Notes: generated from the letters alone by a model not told the origin. A DNA stretch of 64,000 bases from Priestia abyssalis (GCF_002019595.1 NZ_KV917369.1:592458-656457); one strand, 5' to 3'; positions 7,758-16,773 are shown, counted from the first letter of the stretch. A program made the numbers and translations.

Positions 7758-9161
7758 TCATTGCCAGTTAGTATGAAAGACTCCTGCCATATCTTTTCGT
7801 TCATACGTATGGGCACCAAAGTAGTCACGCTGGGCCTGCACTAAGCTGGCATTTGAAGTGCCTGTCCGATAGCTATCGTAATAAGTGAGAGAAGCACTTA
7901 AACATGGAAATGAGATACCGGAATGAATGCCTTCACATATCACTTTTCGCAGTCCGATTTGGTACTCTTTAACCTTTTTAGCGAAATAGGGGGCGACCAA
8001 TAAATTACTCAGGTTCGGTTCTGCTTGATAGGCTTCGCTTATTATATTCAAAAACTCGGCGCGAATGATGCAGCCATCACGGAAAATCAGGGCAATATCC
8101 TTTAAAGGTAAGTTCCAGCCGTGAAGGTCAGAAGTCATTTTATACTGTGTGAATCCTTGAGCGTATGCGCAAATTTTCCCCATATATAATGCCTGTCTAA
8201 CATACTCAATCCACAAATCTTTATCTAGACTCTGGTGATCCATCTCTGGGCCGGCTAAAATACTTTCCGCATAAACCCTTTCTTCTTTTAGAGAGGATAG
8301 GTAACGGGCAAACAAGGACTCAGTAATAATCGATGATGGAATCCCGTTATTGATTGCTTGAATACTTGTCCATTTACCAGTGCCTTTTTGCCCGACTTTA
8401 TCGAGAATCATATCTATCAGCGGCAGTCCGGTTACTTCATCTTTTTTCCTCAAAATCTCCGCGGTAATTTGGATTAAATAACTTTTTAGTTCACCTTGAT
8501 TCCATGTTTCAAAAATGTCAGCAATTTCATTAACGGATAAACGTAACTTTTCTCTTAAAAAAGTGTAGGCTTCTGCGATTAATTGCATATCTGCATACTC
8601 GATTCCGTTATGTACCATTTTGACAAAGTGTCCTGCTCCTCTTGGGCCAATATAAACACAGCAAGGGGTGCTTTCCACTTGAGCCGCTATTTTTGTCAGG
8701 ATAGGAGCTGCTTTTTCATAGACGTCTTTATCGCCGCCGGGCATGATAGAAGGTCCTTTTAAAGCACCGACTTCGCCCCCGGAAATACCAATTCCTAAAT
8801 AACCGATTCCTTTAGATTTCAATTCATCGTATCTGCGTTCCGTATCTTCGTAGTGGGAATTGCCGCCGTCCATGATGATATCGCCTGCCTCAAGATGAGG
8901 AACTAATAAACCGATCACCGAATCGATTGGGCTGCCTGCTGTAACCATCAGGAAAATCTTCCTTGGGGTTTGTAAGGACCGAACAAAATCTTGAATTTCG
9001 TAGTATGGATGGATAGACTGTCCTTCACTTTTTTGGACAAGCTGATCAGTTAAATCACGTGTGTAATTATAGACCGCAACTTGCTCTCTTTTGCTAGCCA
9101 TATTTAAAGCGATATTGCTGCCCATTACTCCTAAACCAATGACACCAATTGTATTAAACAT
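7758..9161 (-). CDS. gntZ: 6-phosphogluconate dehydrogenase, decarboxylating
   Basis: 467 residues. It converts 6-phosphogluconate to ribulose 5-phosphate and CO2. The Rossmann motif GLGVMGSNIALNMA is at residues 9-22; GGEVGALKGPSIMPGG and the catalytic region HFVKMVHNGIEYADMQ (Lys and His/Asn) are intact; the C-terminal helices and tail are full length. In gntRKPZ it is the last gene and completes gluconate use after GntK phosphorylation. It lies about 195 bp downstream of gntP, with a large hairpin between them. Most Bacillus carry another copy (GndA); the name here rests on operon position. Confidence 0.93.
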   Translation of the reverse strand: MFNTIGVIGLGVMGSNIALNMASKREQVAVYNYTRDLTDQLVQKSEGQSIHPYYEIQDFVRSLQTPRKIFLMVTAGSPIDSVIGLLVPHLEAGDIIMDGGNSHYEDTERRYDELKSKGIGYLGIGISGGEVGALKGPSIMPGGDKDVYEKAAPILTKIAAQVESTPCCVYIGPRGAGHFVKMVHNGIEYADMQLIAEAYTFLREKLRLSVNEIADIFETWNQGELKSYLIQITAEILRKKDEVTGLPLIDMILDKVGQKGTGKWTSIQAINNGIPSSIITESLFARYLSSLKEERVYAESILAGPEMDHQSLDKDLWIEYVRQALYMGKICAYAQGFTQYKMTSDLHGWNLPLKDIALIFRDGCIIRAEFLNIISEAYQAEPNLSNLLVAPYFAKKVKEYQIGLRKVICEGIHSGISFPCLSASLTYYDSYRTGTSNASLVQAQRDYFGAHTYERKDMAGVFHTNWQ

Positions 9162-9189
9162 TTTTTCTGCTCCTTTATTTCAGATTAAT

Positions 9190-9254
9190 AGACAGTAAAA
9201 ACCCCACTTAGACCTTGGAAGAGACTAAGGGAAAAAGTGGGGGATTTACTGTCT
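9190..9254. repeat. Large hairpin between gntP and gntZ
   Basis: Arms 9190-9209 and 9235-9254 pair at 18 of 20 positions around an inner CTTAG/CTAAG. There is no following T run on the minus strand, so it is unlikely to be a simple terminator; it could stabilise or process the gnt mRNA, or be a mobile repeat. Confidence 0.6.
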
Positions 9255-9356
9255 GAAAGACTAAGTGTGTGTAGTAAGGGCTTTTTTAGATGGTAGCCCT
9301 TTGAAGAGATTGCATATGAATGATGAATGAAATCCCGTCTAATGGCAGGACCGAGC

Positions 9357-10703
9357 TTATACGAATAAACTTAGTAAAAGGATAAAGGCTAATCCAGCTA
9401 CCGAAATAATCGTCTCAAGCAATGTCCATGTTGCGAATGTTTCTTTCATGCTTAAACCAAAATACTCTTTAAACATCCAGAAACCAGCATCGTTAACATG
9501 AGAGGCTATTACACTTCCTGCTCCCGTTGCGAGTACAACTAAAGCAAGGTTAACATCAGATTGTCCTAACATCGGAATCACTAAACCGGCAGTTGTTAAA
9601 GCGGCAACCGTGGCAGACCCTAAAGAAATACGTAAGATTGCAGCAATCAGCCAGGCAAGTACGATTGGCGATAAGGAAGTTCCTTTGAATAATTCAGCTA
9701 CGTAGTCACCTACACCGCCATCGATTAAGACTTGTTTAAAGGCTCCGCCGCCCCCAATGATCAAGAGCATCATGCCAATATGTGTAATCGCTGTTGTACA
9801 AGATTCCATTACTGTTTTGATTGGAATTTTTCTTGCTAAGCCCATTGTGTATACAGCTGCTAATAGAGAGATCAACATGGAGGTACCAGCTTCCCCAATA
9901 AAACGGATGGCTGCTAGGAAACTATTATCCTCAAATCCCATTGTTTTTTGTAATAAAGTAATAATCGTAGCGATTGACATTAAAATAACAGGAAGTAAAG
10001 CGGTAAAAACACTGATACCGAATCCAGGCGTATCTTCAAGTTTAAATGTTTTTTGTTCACCTAGAGAAGCGATATTACCAGTTTTGGTAAATGATTCAGG
10101 TACAAGCTTTTTAGCAATTTTCGTAAATACAGGTCCAGCTAAAATAACAGTTGGAACGGAAACGATAAAGCCATAAAGTAATACTTCACCAATATTTGCG
10201 CCATATTCACCAGCGATGACGGTTGGCCCTGGATGCGGCGGCAAGAAACCGTGTGTCACAGATAATGCCGCTGCCATTGGAATCCCGAGAAACAATACAG
10301 AAACCTTTAATTCTTTTGAAATCGCAAATACGATTGGAATTAATAATACTAATCCTACTTCAAAGAAAAGTGCGACACCGATAATGAATGAAGCAAAGAC
10401 AACAGCCCATTGAATATTTTTTTCTCCAAATTTGTTCACGAGGGTCATCGCAATTCGTTGGGCTCCCCCGGAATCTGCGATTAACTTACCTAACATTGCC
10501 CCAAGTCCAAAAATTAACGCTAAATGGCCAAGCGTACCGCCTAATCCAGCTTCAATGGTTTTGACAATCTGGTCTAATGGCATTCCGAGTGCTAAAGCAA
10601 CGCCGAACGATACAACGACCAGTGAAATAAAGGTATTTAATTTGAGGCCCATAATTAATAGCAATAATGCTAAAATCCCAATTGCTACAATGATTAATGG
10701 CAT
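9357..10703 (-). CDS. gntP: Gluconate permease (GntP family gluconate:H+ symporter)
   Basis: 448 residues with about twelve membrane helices, the standard length. Family motifs include LGAMLGKLIADSGGAQRIA near the N-terminus, GFLPPHPGPTVIAGEYGANIG in the middle, and GAGSVIASHVNDAGFWMFKEYFG near the C-terminus. It imports gluconate with protons. The third gene of the operon, it starts 22 bp after gntK ends, so transcription is coupled. Start ATG 10703 follows a GGAGGAATTAAA site. Confidence 0.95.
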   Translation of the reverse strand: MPLIIVAIGILALLLLIMGLKLNTFISLVVVSFGVALALGMPLDQIVKTIEAGLGGTLGHLALIFGLGAMLGKLIADSGGAQRIAMTLVNKFGEKNIQWAVVFASFIIGVALFFEVGLVLLIPIVFAISKELKVSVLFLGIPMAAALSVTHGFLPPHPGPTVIAGEYGANIGEVLLYGFIVSVPTVILAGPVFTKIAKKLVPESFTKTGNIASLGEQKTFKLEDTPGFGISVFTALLPVILMSIATIITLLQKTMGFEDNSFLAAIRFIGEAGTSMLISLLAAVYTMGLARKIPIKTVMESCTTAITHIGMMLLIIGGGGAFKQVLIDGGVGDYVAELFKGTSLSPIVLAWLIAAILRISLGSATVAALTTAGLVIPMLGQSDVNLALVVLATGAGSVIASHVNDAGFWMFKEYFGLSMKETFATWTLLETIISVAGLAFILLLSLFV

Positions 10704-10725
10704 TTTAATTCCTCCAAACGGTTAT

Positions 10726-12267
10726 CTAGTTGTGTTTTGTTAAGCTTCTTTGATAATTTGCGATCCGTTTATAGTCGTTTTCTAATACTCTTGATAAGTT
10801 AATAAAGATAGGTAATAACTCCCGATACTCTTTAACCGAGTCTTCTTTCGGTGCGTGCTTAAAGGTACTGCCAATCATTTCGGAAACGATTTCAAAAGAT
10901 TCGATTTTCCCTGTGGCATATAGACCTAAAATACAAGCACCTAGACAAGAACTCTCGTAGCTTTCTGGAACCACTACTTCAGATTCGAATATATCAGACA
11001 TCATTTGACGCCAAACATCCGACCTTGCAAAGCCTCCGGTTGCCTGGATTCGGGTTACTGGACCATCCATGCATTCAGTTAATGCTAGAAACACGGTGTA
11101 TAAATTATAAATAACGCCTTCCAGGGCTGCTCGAATCATATGTTCTTTTTTATGTGACATCGTTAATCCGAAAAATGAGCCGCGCACGTCTGGGTTCCAT
11201 AACGGAGCACGTTCACCTGCAAGGTATGGATGGAACAACAATCCATCAGCACCTGGCCTTACTCGCTCAGCAATCTTAGTTAATACTTCATAAGGATCGA
11301 TACCAAGCCTTTTGGCTGTTTCTACTTCCGAAGACGCAAATTCATCCCTTATCCAGCGAAGAACCATCCCGCCGTTGTTTACCGGCCCCCCAATGACCCA
11401 ATGTTTTTCTGTTAAAGCATAGCAAAAGATTCGCCCTTTTTCGTCCGTTTGCGGCTGGTCAATAATGGTTCGAATGGCACCGCTTGTCCCAATCGTCACC
11501 GCAATCTCGCCGGGTCTAATGGCATTTACACCTAAATTAGAAAGAACTCCGTCACTAGCTCCGATGATAAAAGGTGTTTGTGAATCGATGCCAATTTGTT
11601 TAGCTAAATCTGGATCACAATTGGTAAATATGCTGGTTGTTGGTACGAGCTCAGATAGCTCTCCACGAGTTATGCCCGCAATCTGTAATGCTTCTTTATC
11701 CCAATCCAAGTCTTTGAGATTCATCATGCCCGTTGCTGAAGCTAGTGAATAATCTACAACATATTGATCAAAGAACTGTTTAAAGATATATTCTTTAATT
11801 CCGATATATTTTTTAGTTTTGGCAGCGATTTCACGATGTTCATTCACAATCCACGTGATTTTACTTAATGGTGACATCGGGTGAATCGGTGTTCCGGTTC
11901 GTTTATAGACTTCATGCCCATTCCATTCATTTTTTATTTTATGTGCCCATGCTTCACTTCGATTATCTGCCCAAGTGATACACGGCGTAAGCGGCTGGTC
12001 ATTTTTGTCCATGGCAATGACGCTATGCATGGCACTGCTAAATGAAATAAACGATGGTTTTTTATCTGGATGGTGTTTCGTTATATTCGAAACCGCTTGC
12101 AATACAGCTTGGAAAATTTCTTCCGGGTTTTGTTCAGCTGTCGAAATATCGGGTGTGTAAAGCGGATACCCAATATTTTCTTGTTGAATGACATCGCCTT
12201 TTTCGCTAAATAAAACTGCTTTGGTGCTTGTGGTACCGATATCTATACCTAACATGTAGTTAGTCAT
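10726..12267 (-). CDS. gntK: Gluconokinase (FGGY family)
   Basis: 513 residues. It phosphorylates gluconate to 6-phosphogluconate with ATP. The FGGY fold is complete: the N-terminal phosphate motif LGIDIGTTSTKAVLF, substrate-region CITWADNRSE, and the C-terminal ATP-binding region ATGGFARSDVWRQMMSDIF followed by SSCLGACILGLYA. The start overlaps the end of gntR by 8 bp, which points to translational coupling. The neighbouring GntP, GntZ and GntR fix gluconate rather than xylulose or glycerol as substrate. Confidence 0.95.
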   Translation of the reverse strand: MTNYMLGIDIGTTSTKAVLFSEKGDVIQQENIGYPLYTPDISTAEQNPEEIFQAVLQAVSNITKHHPDKKPSFISFSSAMHSVIAMDKNDQPLTPCITWADNRSEAWAHKIKNEWNGHEVYKRTGTPIHPMSPLSKITWIVNEHREIAAKTKKYIGIKEYIFKQFFDQYVVDYSLASATGMMNLKDLDWDKEALQIAGITRGELSELVPTTSIFTNCDPDLAKQIGIDSQTPFIIGASDGVLSNLGVNAIRPGEIAVTIGTSGAIRTIIDQPQTDEKGRIFCYALTEKHWVIGGPVNNGGMVLRWIRDEFASSEVETAKRLGIDPYEVLTKIAERVRPGADGLLFHPYLAGERAPLWNPDVRGSFFGLTMSHKKEHMIRAALEGVIYNLYTVFLALTECMDGPVTRIQATGGFARSDVWRQMMSDIFESEVVVPESYESSCLGACILGLYATGKIESFEIVSEMIGSTFKHAPKEDSVKEYRELLPIFINLSRVLENDYKRIANYQRSLTKHN

Positions 12268-12991
12268 TTTTGCGTTCTACTCCTTTAGATAGCATTTGCT
12301 GTGACATCCATAGATCTTCTACTTTGCCTTGAACATCATCAAAGTTTTGATGTAAGGACTCAATCATAAGGGTCCTGTCTTTTGCTTTGATCGCTTCAAT
12401 ATACAGTTCATGATTTTTCACAATTCGTGTAAAGTCATCGAACTTTTCCGTGAAACGCCCGCGCATCGATAGAAGAATGAGGCTTTCCATAACAGGTTTT
12501 AAATTATTCCAGATCATCAGAATGTATGAATGATTAACTGCACGGATAATCGTTTCATGAAACAAGACATCATGATAGGAAAACTCATCAGCATCACTAT
12601 ATTTGATTGCGACTTTCATCATTTCTAGTATTTTGCTCAGTTCCTTTACTAACTCATTAGTGTCCATTCTTACAAGACGTTCAAATACAAACGTTTCAAT
12701 GAGTAAGCGTACATCATAAATTTCTTCTATTTCTTTTTCAGTTAAACCAATCACAACGGCACCCATTCTTTCTAATCGAATGATATGTTCGGATGCCAGT
12801 ACTTTTAACGCTTCTCGAACGGGTGAACGACTCACAGCGAAATCTGCAGCTAATTTATTTTCCGATAAAATGGTACCGCTCTCAATCATACCGGAAATAA
12901 TGCGCATTCTAAGTTCACATGTTACACGATTACCAGCGGAAGCTTTTAAAAGCCATTTTTCAGGATAGAGAAATTCTCTTGAATAAACCAT
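12260..12991 (-). CDS. gntR: GntR-type repressor of the gluconate operon
   Basis: 243 residues with an N-terminal winged helix-turn-helix (around residues 25-85, with AADFAVSRSPVREALKVLA) and a C-terminal FadR-type all-helical FCD effector domain, including the metal-binding-type residues in YHDVLFHETIIRAVNH. In Bacillus GntR represses gntRKPZ and is released by gluconate. The operator sits immediately upstream and overlaps the promoter, so this copy is autoregulated. The start ATG 12991 follows AAGAAGGTGAATTT. Confidence 0.94.
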   Translation of the reverse strand: MVYSREFLYPEKWLLKASAGNRVTCELRMRIISGMIESGTILSENKLAADFAVSRSPVREALKVLASEHIIRLERMGAVVIGLTEKEIEEIYDVRLLIETFVFERLVRMDTNELVKELSKILEMMKVAIKYSDADEFSYHDVLFHETIIRAVNHSYILMIWNNLKPVMESLILLSMRGRFTEKFDDFTRIVKNHELYIEAIKAKDRTLMIESLHQNFDDVQGKVEDLWMSQQMLSKGVERKND

Positions 12992-13018
12992 AAATTCACC
13001 TTCTTATAAATTCAAGTG

Positions 13019-13034
13019 TACTTGTATACAAGTA
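13019..13034 (-). promoter_or_regulatory. GntR operator
   Basis: TACTTGTATACAAGTA is a perfect 16-bp palindrome identical to the core of the known B. subtilis gnt operator. It begins right after the -10 box, so bound GntR would block initiation. Confidence 0.9.
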
Positions 13035-13062
13035 TTGTACTCTACATTTCGAATAATGTAAA
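13034..13062 (-). promoter_or_regulatory. Promoter of gntRKPZ
   Basis: On the minus strand TTTACA (13062-13057), 17-bp spacer, TACAAT (13039-13034). The -35 box overlaps the cre site and the -10 box touches the GntR operator. Confidence 0.8.
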
Positions 13063-13070
13063 CGCTTTTA
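13057..13070 (-). promoter_or_regulatory. Catabolite-responsive element (cre) for CcpA
   Basis: TGTAAACGCTTTTA matches the consensus TGWAANCGNTNWCA except at one position near the end. It covers the -35 box, suited to glucose repression by CcpA with HPr-Ser-P. Confidence 0.75.
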
Positions 13071-13150
13071 CCCCAAAAGGACAATTTTGATAGGGAGTAT
13101 TATCATAATTTACAGATGAAAAGGATATTGAGGTTCTATGCTTCTATATA

Positions 13151-13209
13151 GAAAAAACACTTTATTAAAGGAACATCTGCCGGTGAGCAGATGCTCCTTT
13201 AATAAAGTG
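13151..13209 (-). terminator. Terminator of guaC
   Basis: 23-bp stem (13158-13180 with 13187-13209) with one mismatch and loop CGGTGA; the minus strand continues GTGTTTTTTC. It starts right after the guaC stop and separates it from the gnt promoter. Confidence 0.9.
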
Positions 13210-13215
13210 GGAACG

Positions 13216-14205
13216 CTAATATATCCTATCGCCATTAAAGATTGAATTCTTTACGATAACATAGTCTACATGACGGATGGCTTCGAGCTTGTTTCCTCCG
13301 GCATACGAAATAGAGGATTGAAGATCTTGCTCCATCTCTATCAGAGTATCTGCTAAGGCACCTTTGTGCTCCACTAACATTTTTTTGCCTTCTACATTTT
13401 TCCTTTCCCCTTTTTGAAATTCGGAAGCTGAGCCGAAGTATTCTTTATAGAGTTTTCCATCTTTCTTATCTTCAATGGTTTTCCCCGGAGATTCTTCATG
13501 CCCTGCAAATAATGAACCAATCATCACCATAGCTGCCCCAAATCTGATGGATTTTGCAATATCACCATGAGTACGAATACCTCCGTCAGCAATAATCGGT
13601 TTACTTGCAGCTTTTGCACACCAACGAAGTGCTGCTAATTGCCAGCCGCCGGTTCCAAATCCAGTCTTAATCTTCGTGATACATACCTTTCCTGGCCCAA
13701 TGCCTACTTTTGTGGCATCTGCACCTGCATTCTCTAATTCTCGTACGGCTTCTGGAGTTCCAACATTTCCTGCAATCACAAAACTATCGGGTAAGTGTTT
13801 TTTTATATGTTGAATCATTTTGATAACAGCATTGGAATGACCGTGTGCAATATCAATCGTAATGTATTCCGGTGAAAGCTGTTCATCAGCTAACTGCTGA
13901 ATAAATTTATACTCATCTTCTTTTACTCCAACACTGATAGAGGAGTATAACCCGCGTGCACTCATATCTTTAATAAAAGACAGCCGCTTATCTGGTTCGA
14001 AGCGATGCATGATATAGAAATAACCGTTTTCCGCTAAGTAAATGGCAATCTTTTCATCTATAATGGTCTGCATATTTGCCGGCACCACAGGCAGTTTAAA
14101 GGTACGATCGCCAAAGGTTACCGTTGTATCACATTCAGAACGGCTGTTTACCACGCTTTTGGCTGGAATCAATTGAATATCTTCATAATCAAACACATTT
14201 TCCAT
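13216..14205 (-). CDS. guaC: GMP reductase
   Basis: 329 residues. It deaminates GMP to IMP with NADPH, returning guanine nucleotides to the purine pool. The (beta/alpha)8 IMPDH/GMPR fold is recognisable: N-terminal [10 protein letters not shown], the catalytic loop [17 protein letters not shown] with Cys175, and the phosphate-binding [21 protein letters not shown]. Its lack of CBS domains and its length distinguish it from IMP dehydrogenase. I start at ATG 14205 (MENVFDYED) after GAGGAGGAGCGTA rather than five codons earlier. It is transcribed alone. Confidence 0.95.
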   Translation of the reverse strand: MENVFDYEDIQLIPAKSVVNSRSECDTTVTFGDRTFKLPVVPANMQTIIDEKIAIYLAENGYFYIMHRFEPDKRLSFIKDMSARGLYSSISVGVKEDEYKFIQQLADEQLSPEYITIDIAHGHSNAVIKMIQHIKKHLPDSFVIAGNVGTPEAVRELENAGADATKVGIGPGKVCITKIKTGFGTGGWQLAALRWCAKAASKPIIADGGIRTHGDIAKSIRFGAAMVMIGSLFAGHEESPGKTIEDKKDGKLYKEYFGSASEFQKGERKNVEGKKMLVEHKGALADTLIEMEQDLQSSISYAGGNKLEAIRHVDYVIVKNSIFNGDRIY

Positions 14206-14533
14206 TACGCTCCTCCTCAAGTAAGGCTATCAATGGTTTAGTGTGTTTTGAATGATGTCCTTTTATTCAATGTATTGGCTAATACCCATAAATCATAGTT
14301 GGCATACTTAAATTAAGTAATCTTGTATCACTTTCAGTAAGGTAGACTTTTGTTCTGCTTGTAATAAAAACGAACGATTATATTGCACGGAAAATCCCTT
14401 GAATTCTATGAAATTCAAGGGATTTTGATTGCTTAGATCGGTTGTTATGTCACCTTCAGTCATAGATAAGAGGTTTCATTTATAATAAATCAAAGTATAG
14501 ATTATCGCTTTACTATGACAGGGGGCATGAGAA
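14206..14533. other. guaC upstream region with hairpin and PurR-like sequence
   Basis: No gene. AAAAACGAACGATTAT at 14367-14382 has the CGAAC core of a PurR box with a mismatch in its first C; guaC belongs to the PurR regulon in B. subtilis, so this is a candidate operator. A 15-bp perfect hairpin lies at 14391-14426. Confidence 0.4.
14391..14426. terminator. Bidirectional-looking hairpin upstream of guaC
   Basis: AAAATCCCTTGAATT (14391-14405) pairs with AATTCAAGGGATTTT (14412-14426), loop CTATGA. A/T-rich ends make a terminator in either direction plausible, but no gene is known to end here. Confidence 0.5.
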
Positions 14534-14650
14534 ATGAATCCAAAAGATTTGGAAATGTACAAGGTGATATTACTTGCAGCATTGACTATAGGAATATGGG
14601 CCGGTGTTTACTGGCTCTATCGTATTTGGGATGCTTTAGTGGGGGCATAA
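14534..14650 (+). CDS. Small single-pass membrane protein (38 aa)
   Basis: Not recognised. The frame MNPKDLEMYKVILLAALTIG ... WDALVGA has a short acidic start, one transmembrane helix (about residues 10-30) and a short tail. AGGGGG lies 10 bp before the ATG, slightly far. A hairpin follows the stop at 14688-14724. A longer frame over the same DNA (14515-14709) has no membrane or family character and is a shadow. First possible member of the accessory block that runs to 17.4 kb. Confidence 0.5.
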   Translation: MNPKDLEMYKVILLAALTIGIWAGVYWLYRIWDALVGA

Positions 14651-14687
14651 GGAATTTAGCTTCCGAGAATCCTGCATTATGTCACGT

Positions 14688-14724
14688 AAAGAGGTTGGGC
14701 GTCTTTTAGATACCCAACCTCTTT
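14688..14724 (+). terminator. Hairpin after the 38-aa ORF
   Basis: AAAGAGGTTGGG (14688-14699) pairs with CCCAACCTCTTT (14713-14724). The T tract is short, so termination may be weak. Confidence 0.6.
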
Positions 14725-14733
14725 GGATTGGAG

Positions 14734-14756
14734 AAGAGAGGAGAGGAGAGGAGAGG
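14734..14756. repeat. Short GAGAG tandem repeat
   Basis: Four to five head-to-tail copies of the pentamer GAGAG precede the first GAATGTAC motif of the accessory block. Confidence 0.7.
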
Positions 14757-14789
14757 TCGCTTTAAAGAAGGCGGATTTTTTATTTTACC

Positions 14790-14833
14790 GAATGTACGAA
14801 ATTACATAAGAACTTACATAAGAACTTACATTC
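14790..14833. repeat. GAATGTA...TACATTC motif, copy 1
   Basis: Begins GAATGTACGAAATT and ends TACATTC; in between, the 12-mer TTACATAAGAAC occurs twice in tandem (14802-14825). A T-rich lead-in (GCGGATTTTTTATTTTA) precedes it, as at copy 2. Related motifs at 15516, 16111, 17167 and 17244. Confidence 0.7.
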
Positions 14834-14957
14834 TAACGGGTGCAGGTTAATTCGATAAGCAATATTTATTATGGAGTGAGCAATTTATCTGCGTTAATGA
14901 AACAAAATTAGTTGTAAAAACGTAGATTTGTTAAGGAATGGAAGGAGATGGATGTAG

Positions 14958-15164
14958 ATGATTCAGCTGTTTCTTATCGTTGGTGTAGTCGGTATTATTA
15001 TATCGGGTATTTTTATCGGAGCTTGGACGGATGGACAACAACAAAGGGCAAATTTTCATTCAGAAACAGTCAAACATAGAAATTTCAGAACCAAAATTGC
15101 GTTGTACTCTGGTCTTGTAGGAGTAATCTCCTTAGGCATTGCTGGGCTAATATATTTTTTATAA
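14958..15164 (+). CDS. DUF5316-like small membrane protein
   Basis: 68 residues with two transmembrane helices (about residues 3-24 and 48-67) joined by a polar loop, GAWTDGQQQRANFHSETVKHRNFRTK. The loop wording resembles Bacillus proteins annotated DUF5316, of unknown function; I recall the pattern but cannot verify it. A GGAAGGAGATGGATGTAG ribosome site supports ATG 14958. It lies between motif copies 1 and 2 together with the next ORF, about 100 bp downstream. Confidence 0.75.
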   Translation: MIQLFLIVGVVGIIISGIFIGAWTDGQQQRANFHSETVKHRNFRTKIALYSGLVGVISLGIAGLIYFL

Positions 15165-15270
15165 AAATGATAAGCTACTCTTCTTCAACAAACAGGTGGC
15201 AAGAGTTTAACAAGGTTGGGCTACAGAAACAGCCGACTATTCTTTCTTTATAGAAGGAGGGTTTAATAAT

Positions 15271-15444
15271 TTGAGATGGTTCTTTGCTATTCTATTTATT
15301 TTATGTGGAGCTTTTTTATTTTCATTAACCATTGATCAAATGGGAAATATAGGACATATAACTATGAAAATTATAGGATTTGGATGCTTTTTATTTGCTG
15401 GTCTCATTGTCAGAGATAAGAAAGAAAAACAACAATCATCCTAA
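15271..15444 (+). CDS. Small two-helix membrane protein (57 aa, TTG start)
   Basis: Not recognised. TTG 15271 follows AGAAGGAGGG with about 10 bp spacing. The product MRWFFAILFILCGAFLFSL ... VRDKKEKQQSS has two hydrophobic helices (about 2-19 and 33-47) and a lysine-rich tail. The strong ribosome site and the neat two-helix pattern support it despite its length. It is probably co-transcribed with the DUF5316-like gene; a hairpin with a T run follows near 15487-15510. Confidence 0.6.
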   Translation: MRWFFAILFILCGAFLFSLTIDQMGNIGHITMKIIGFGCFLFAGLIVRDKKEKQQSS

Positions 15445-15515
15445 GCACTAACTGGGTGCGTAGTTTGAAGAACCAAAAGTATAGCTGCCTATTTAGGCGG
15501 TTTTTTTATTTTATC

Positions 15516-15547
15516 GAATGTACGAATTTGTATAGTTTCTTACATAA
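15516..15547. repeat. GAATGTA motif, copy 2
   Basis: GAATGTACGAATTTG ... TTACATAAA preceded by GGCGGTTTTTTTATTTTATC, almost the same lead-in as copy 1. The right arm is degenerate. Confidence 0.6.
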
Positions 15548-15647
15548 AAAAGACCATAGATGACAATCGCTCTTATTAAATTAAAGCCTCCGTTGAAGAA
15601 TGAAGTATAATTAAAGGTGGACTATGTATCAAAAGGAGGACGGAAAA

Positions 15648-16022
15648 TTGTTAAATCAAGATGTGGAAAAGATTTTAAGTAGACTTGAAGCACTCGAAAT
15701 TAACGAAGTTGAAATAGACCTTGAAGATGAGGAAGGAAACATAATCTCCACCTCTTTCCATCTGTTTTCTAAAGATGAATTCGAAGAGGGACAACTAGGG
15801 TATAGAGAAGATGAGGAAGGAAATTCTTTTGTAGGAAATAACGAAGGAGATTGGAAAGAAAGCTGGTTTGTTATAGGCTACGATGAAGACCTTGGAGACC
15901 CAATATTTGTAGATATAAGTAATAAAAATTATCCTGTTTTTACTGCTGAACACGGTATGGGTGAATGGGAAGCATCCATGTTATATGGTTCGTTAGAAGA
16001 CTTCATTAAGGATATTAAATAA
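15648..16022 (+). CDS. SMI1/KNR4 (SUKH) family protein, immunity-like
   Basis: 124 residues from TTG 15648, which follows AAAAGGAGGACGGAAAA with ideal spacing; the ATG at 15624 would place the ribosome site inside the gene. The C-terminal half, FVIGYDEDLGDPIFVDISNK followed by YPVFTAEHGMGEWEA and a final SLEDFIKDIK, is typical of SUKH domains. In bacteria these commonly act as immunity proteins against polymorphic nuclease toxins, and they are often found as orphans in accessory arrays. It is very acidic, as is usual. No toxin gene is next to it, so the partner is unknown. Confidence 0.75.
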   Translation: MLNQDVEKILSRLEALEINEVEIDLEDEEGNIISTSFHLFSKDEFEEGQLGYREDEEGNSFVGNNEGDWKESWFVIGYDEDLGDPIFVDISNKNYPVFTAEHGMGEWEASMLYGSLEDFIKDIK

Positions 16023-16080
16023 AGAGGGCTGGTGCCCTCTTTATTTAATATTGCTAAATCTTGTTGAACTAACCCGTTCG

Positions 16081-16142
16081 TTGAACAAAGGATATTTTTT
16101 TGTCTTCACTGAAAGTATGATTTTAGATAAGAACTTACATTC
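16081..16142. repeat. GAATGTA motif, copy 3, with direct-repeat lead-in
   Basis: GTTGAACAAAGGATATTTTT and the following TTGTCTTCAC (about 16079-16110) recur almost unchanged at 17137-17166. The motif itself is GAAAGTATGATTTT ... AAGAACTTACATTC (16111-16142). Confidence 0.7.
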
Positions 16143-16257
16143 ATTAAATGGTGGCCAGAAAAAGTCAATGGTTCTTGTTAACTAACGGAGTTGAATAAAA
16201 GCTATTAATATGAGCAGTTCACTTAAGGTATTATGCTTATTTGTTTAGGGGGTAGAG

Positions 16258-16773
16258 ATGAAGAAATTTGGTTTTATTGTTTTAGGGATTGTAATCATTT
16301 TAGTCGTTGTAATTGTTATAAGCGTGTACTTTGCTCTTAAAGAAAAGCCTGGGACTGATGAAGTCTTTTTGATACCGGATGGATATAAGGGATGTGTAGG
16401 TGTTTTTTACGATTTTAAGGATGAGCCGCCTTTAAAAATTCAAGACAACAAAATTACTTATCGGATTCCTGAAAACGGCATTTTAAAAACCTCCTCTCCT
16501 CAGGATTTTGGCTGGTCTTATGAGGAACATTCGGGATGGCACGATGTTAAATATTATTATGTCGATCAAGATGGAAATCGTGTAAAAGAACTCAAATCAG
16601 ATGAATCGATCTTTGCGGAAGCGTCGGGTGGCGGAACTGGGGATGTAAATGAAAATGGAGAGTTTATACAATATTTTCATTCTAGTTTTTTTGTAGGGGA
16701 TGATCCTCAAAGCGATCCAATGTGTTTTGAAGCGTCTTACGAAGGAGAATTGATTGAGTTACTTGAAAAATAA
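16258..16773 (+). CDS. DUF6843-like membrane-anchored protein
   Basis: 171 residues: an N-terminal membrane anchor (about residues 4-28) and an extracytoplasmic beta-rich domain with FLIPDGYKGCVGVFYDFKDE and YRIPENGILKTSSPQDFGW, then WHDVKYYYVDQDGNRV. This pattern matches proteins labelled DUF6843 in Bacillus as I recall them; the function is unknown. ATG 16258 follows TTAGGGGGTAGAG at good spacing. A hairpin of AAGAAAGGAGA/TCCTTTCTT type follows the stop. It lies between motif copies 3 and 4. Confidence 0.65.
   Translation: MKKFGFIVLGIVIILVVVIVISVYFALKEKPGTDEVFLIPDGYKGCVGVFYDFKDEPPLKIQDNKITYRIPENGILKTSSPQDFGWSYEEHSGWHDVKYYYVDQDGNRVKELKSDESIFAEASGGGTGDVNENGEFIQYFHSSFFVGDDPQSDPMCFEASYEGELIELLEK

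Noticed and set aside
14515..14709. 64-codon plus-strand frame
   Set aside because: Overlaps the 38-aa membrane ORF in another frame and the following hairpin; no coding character.
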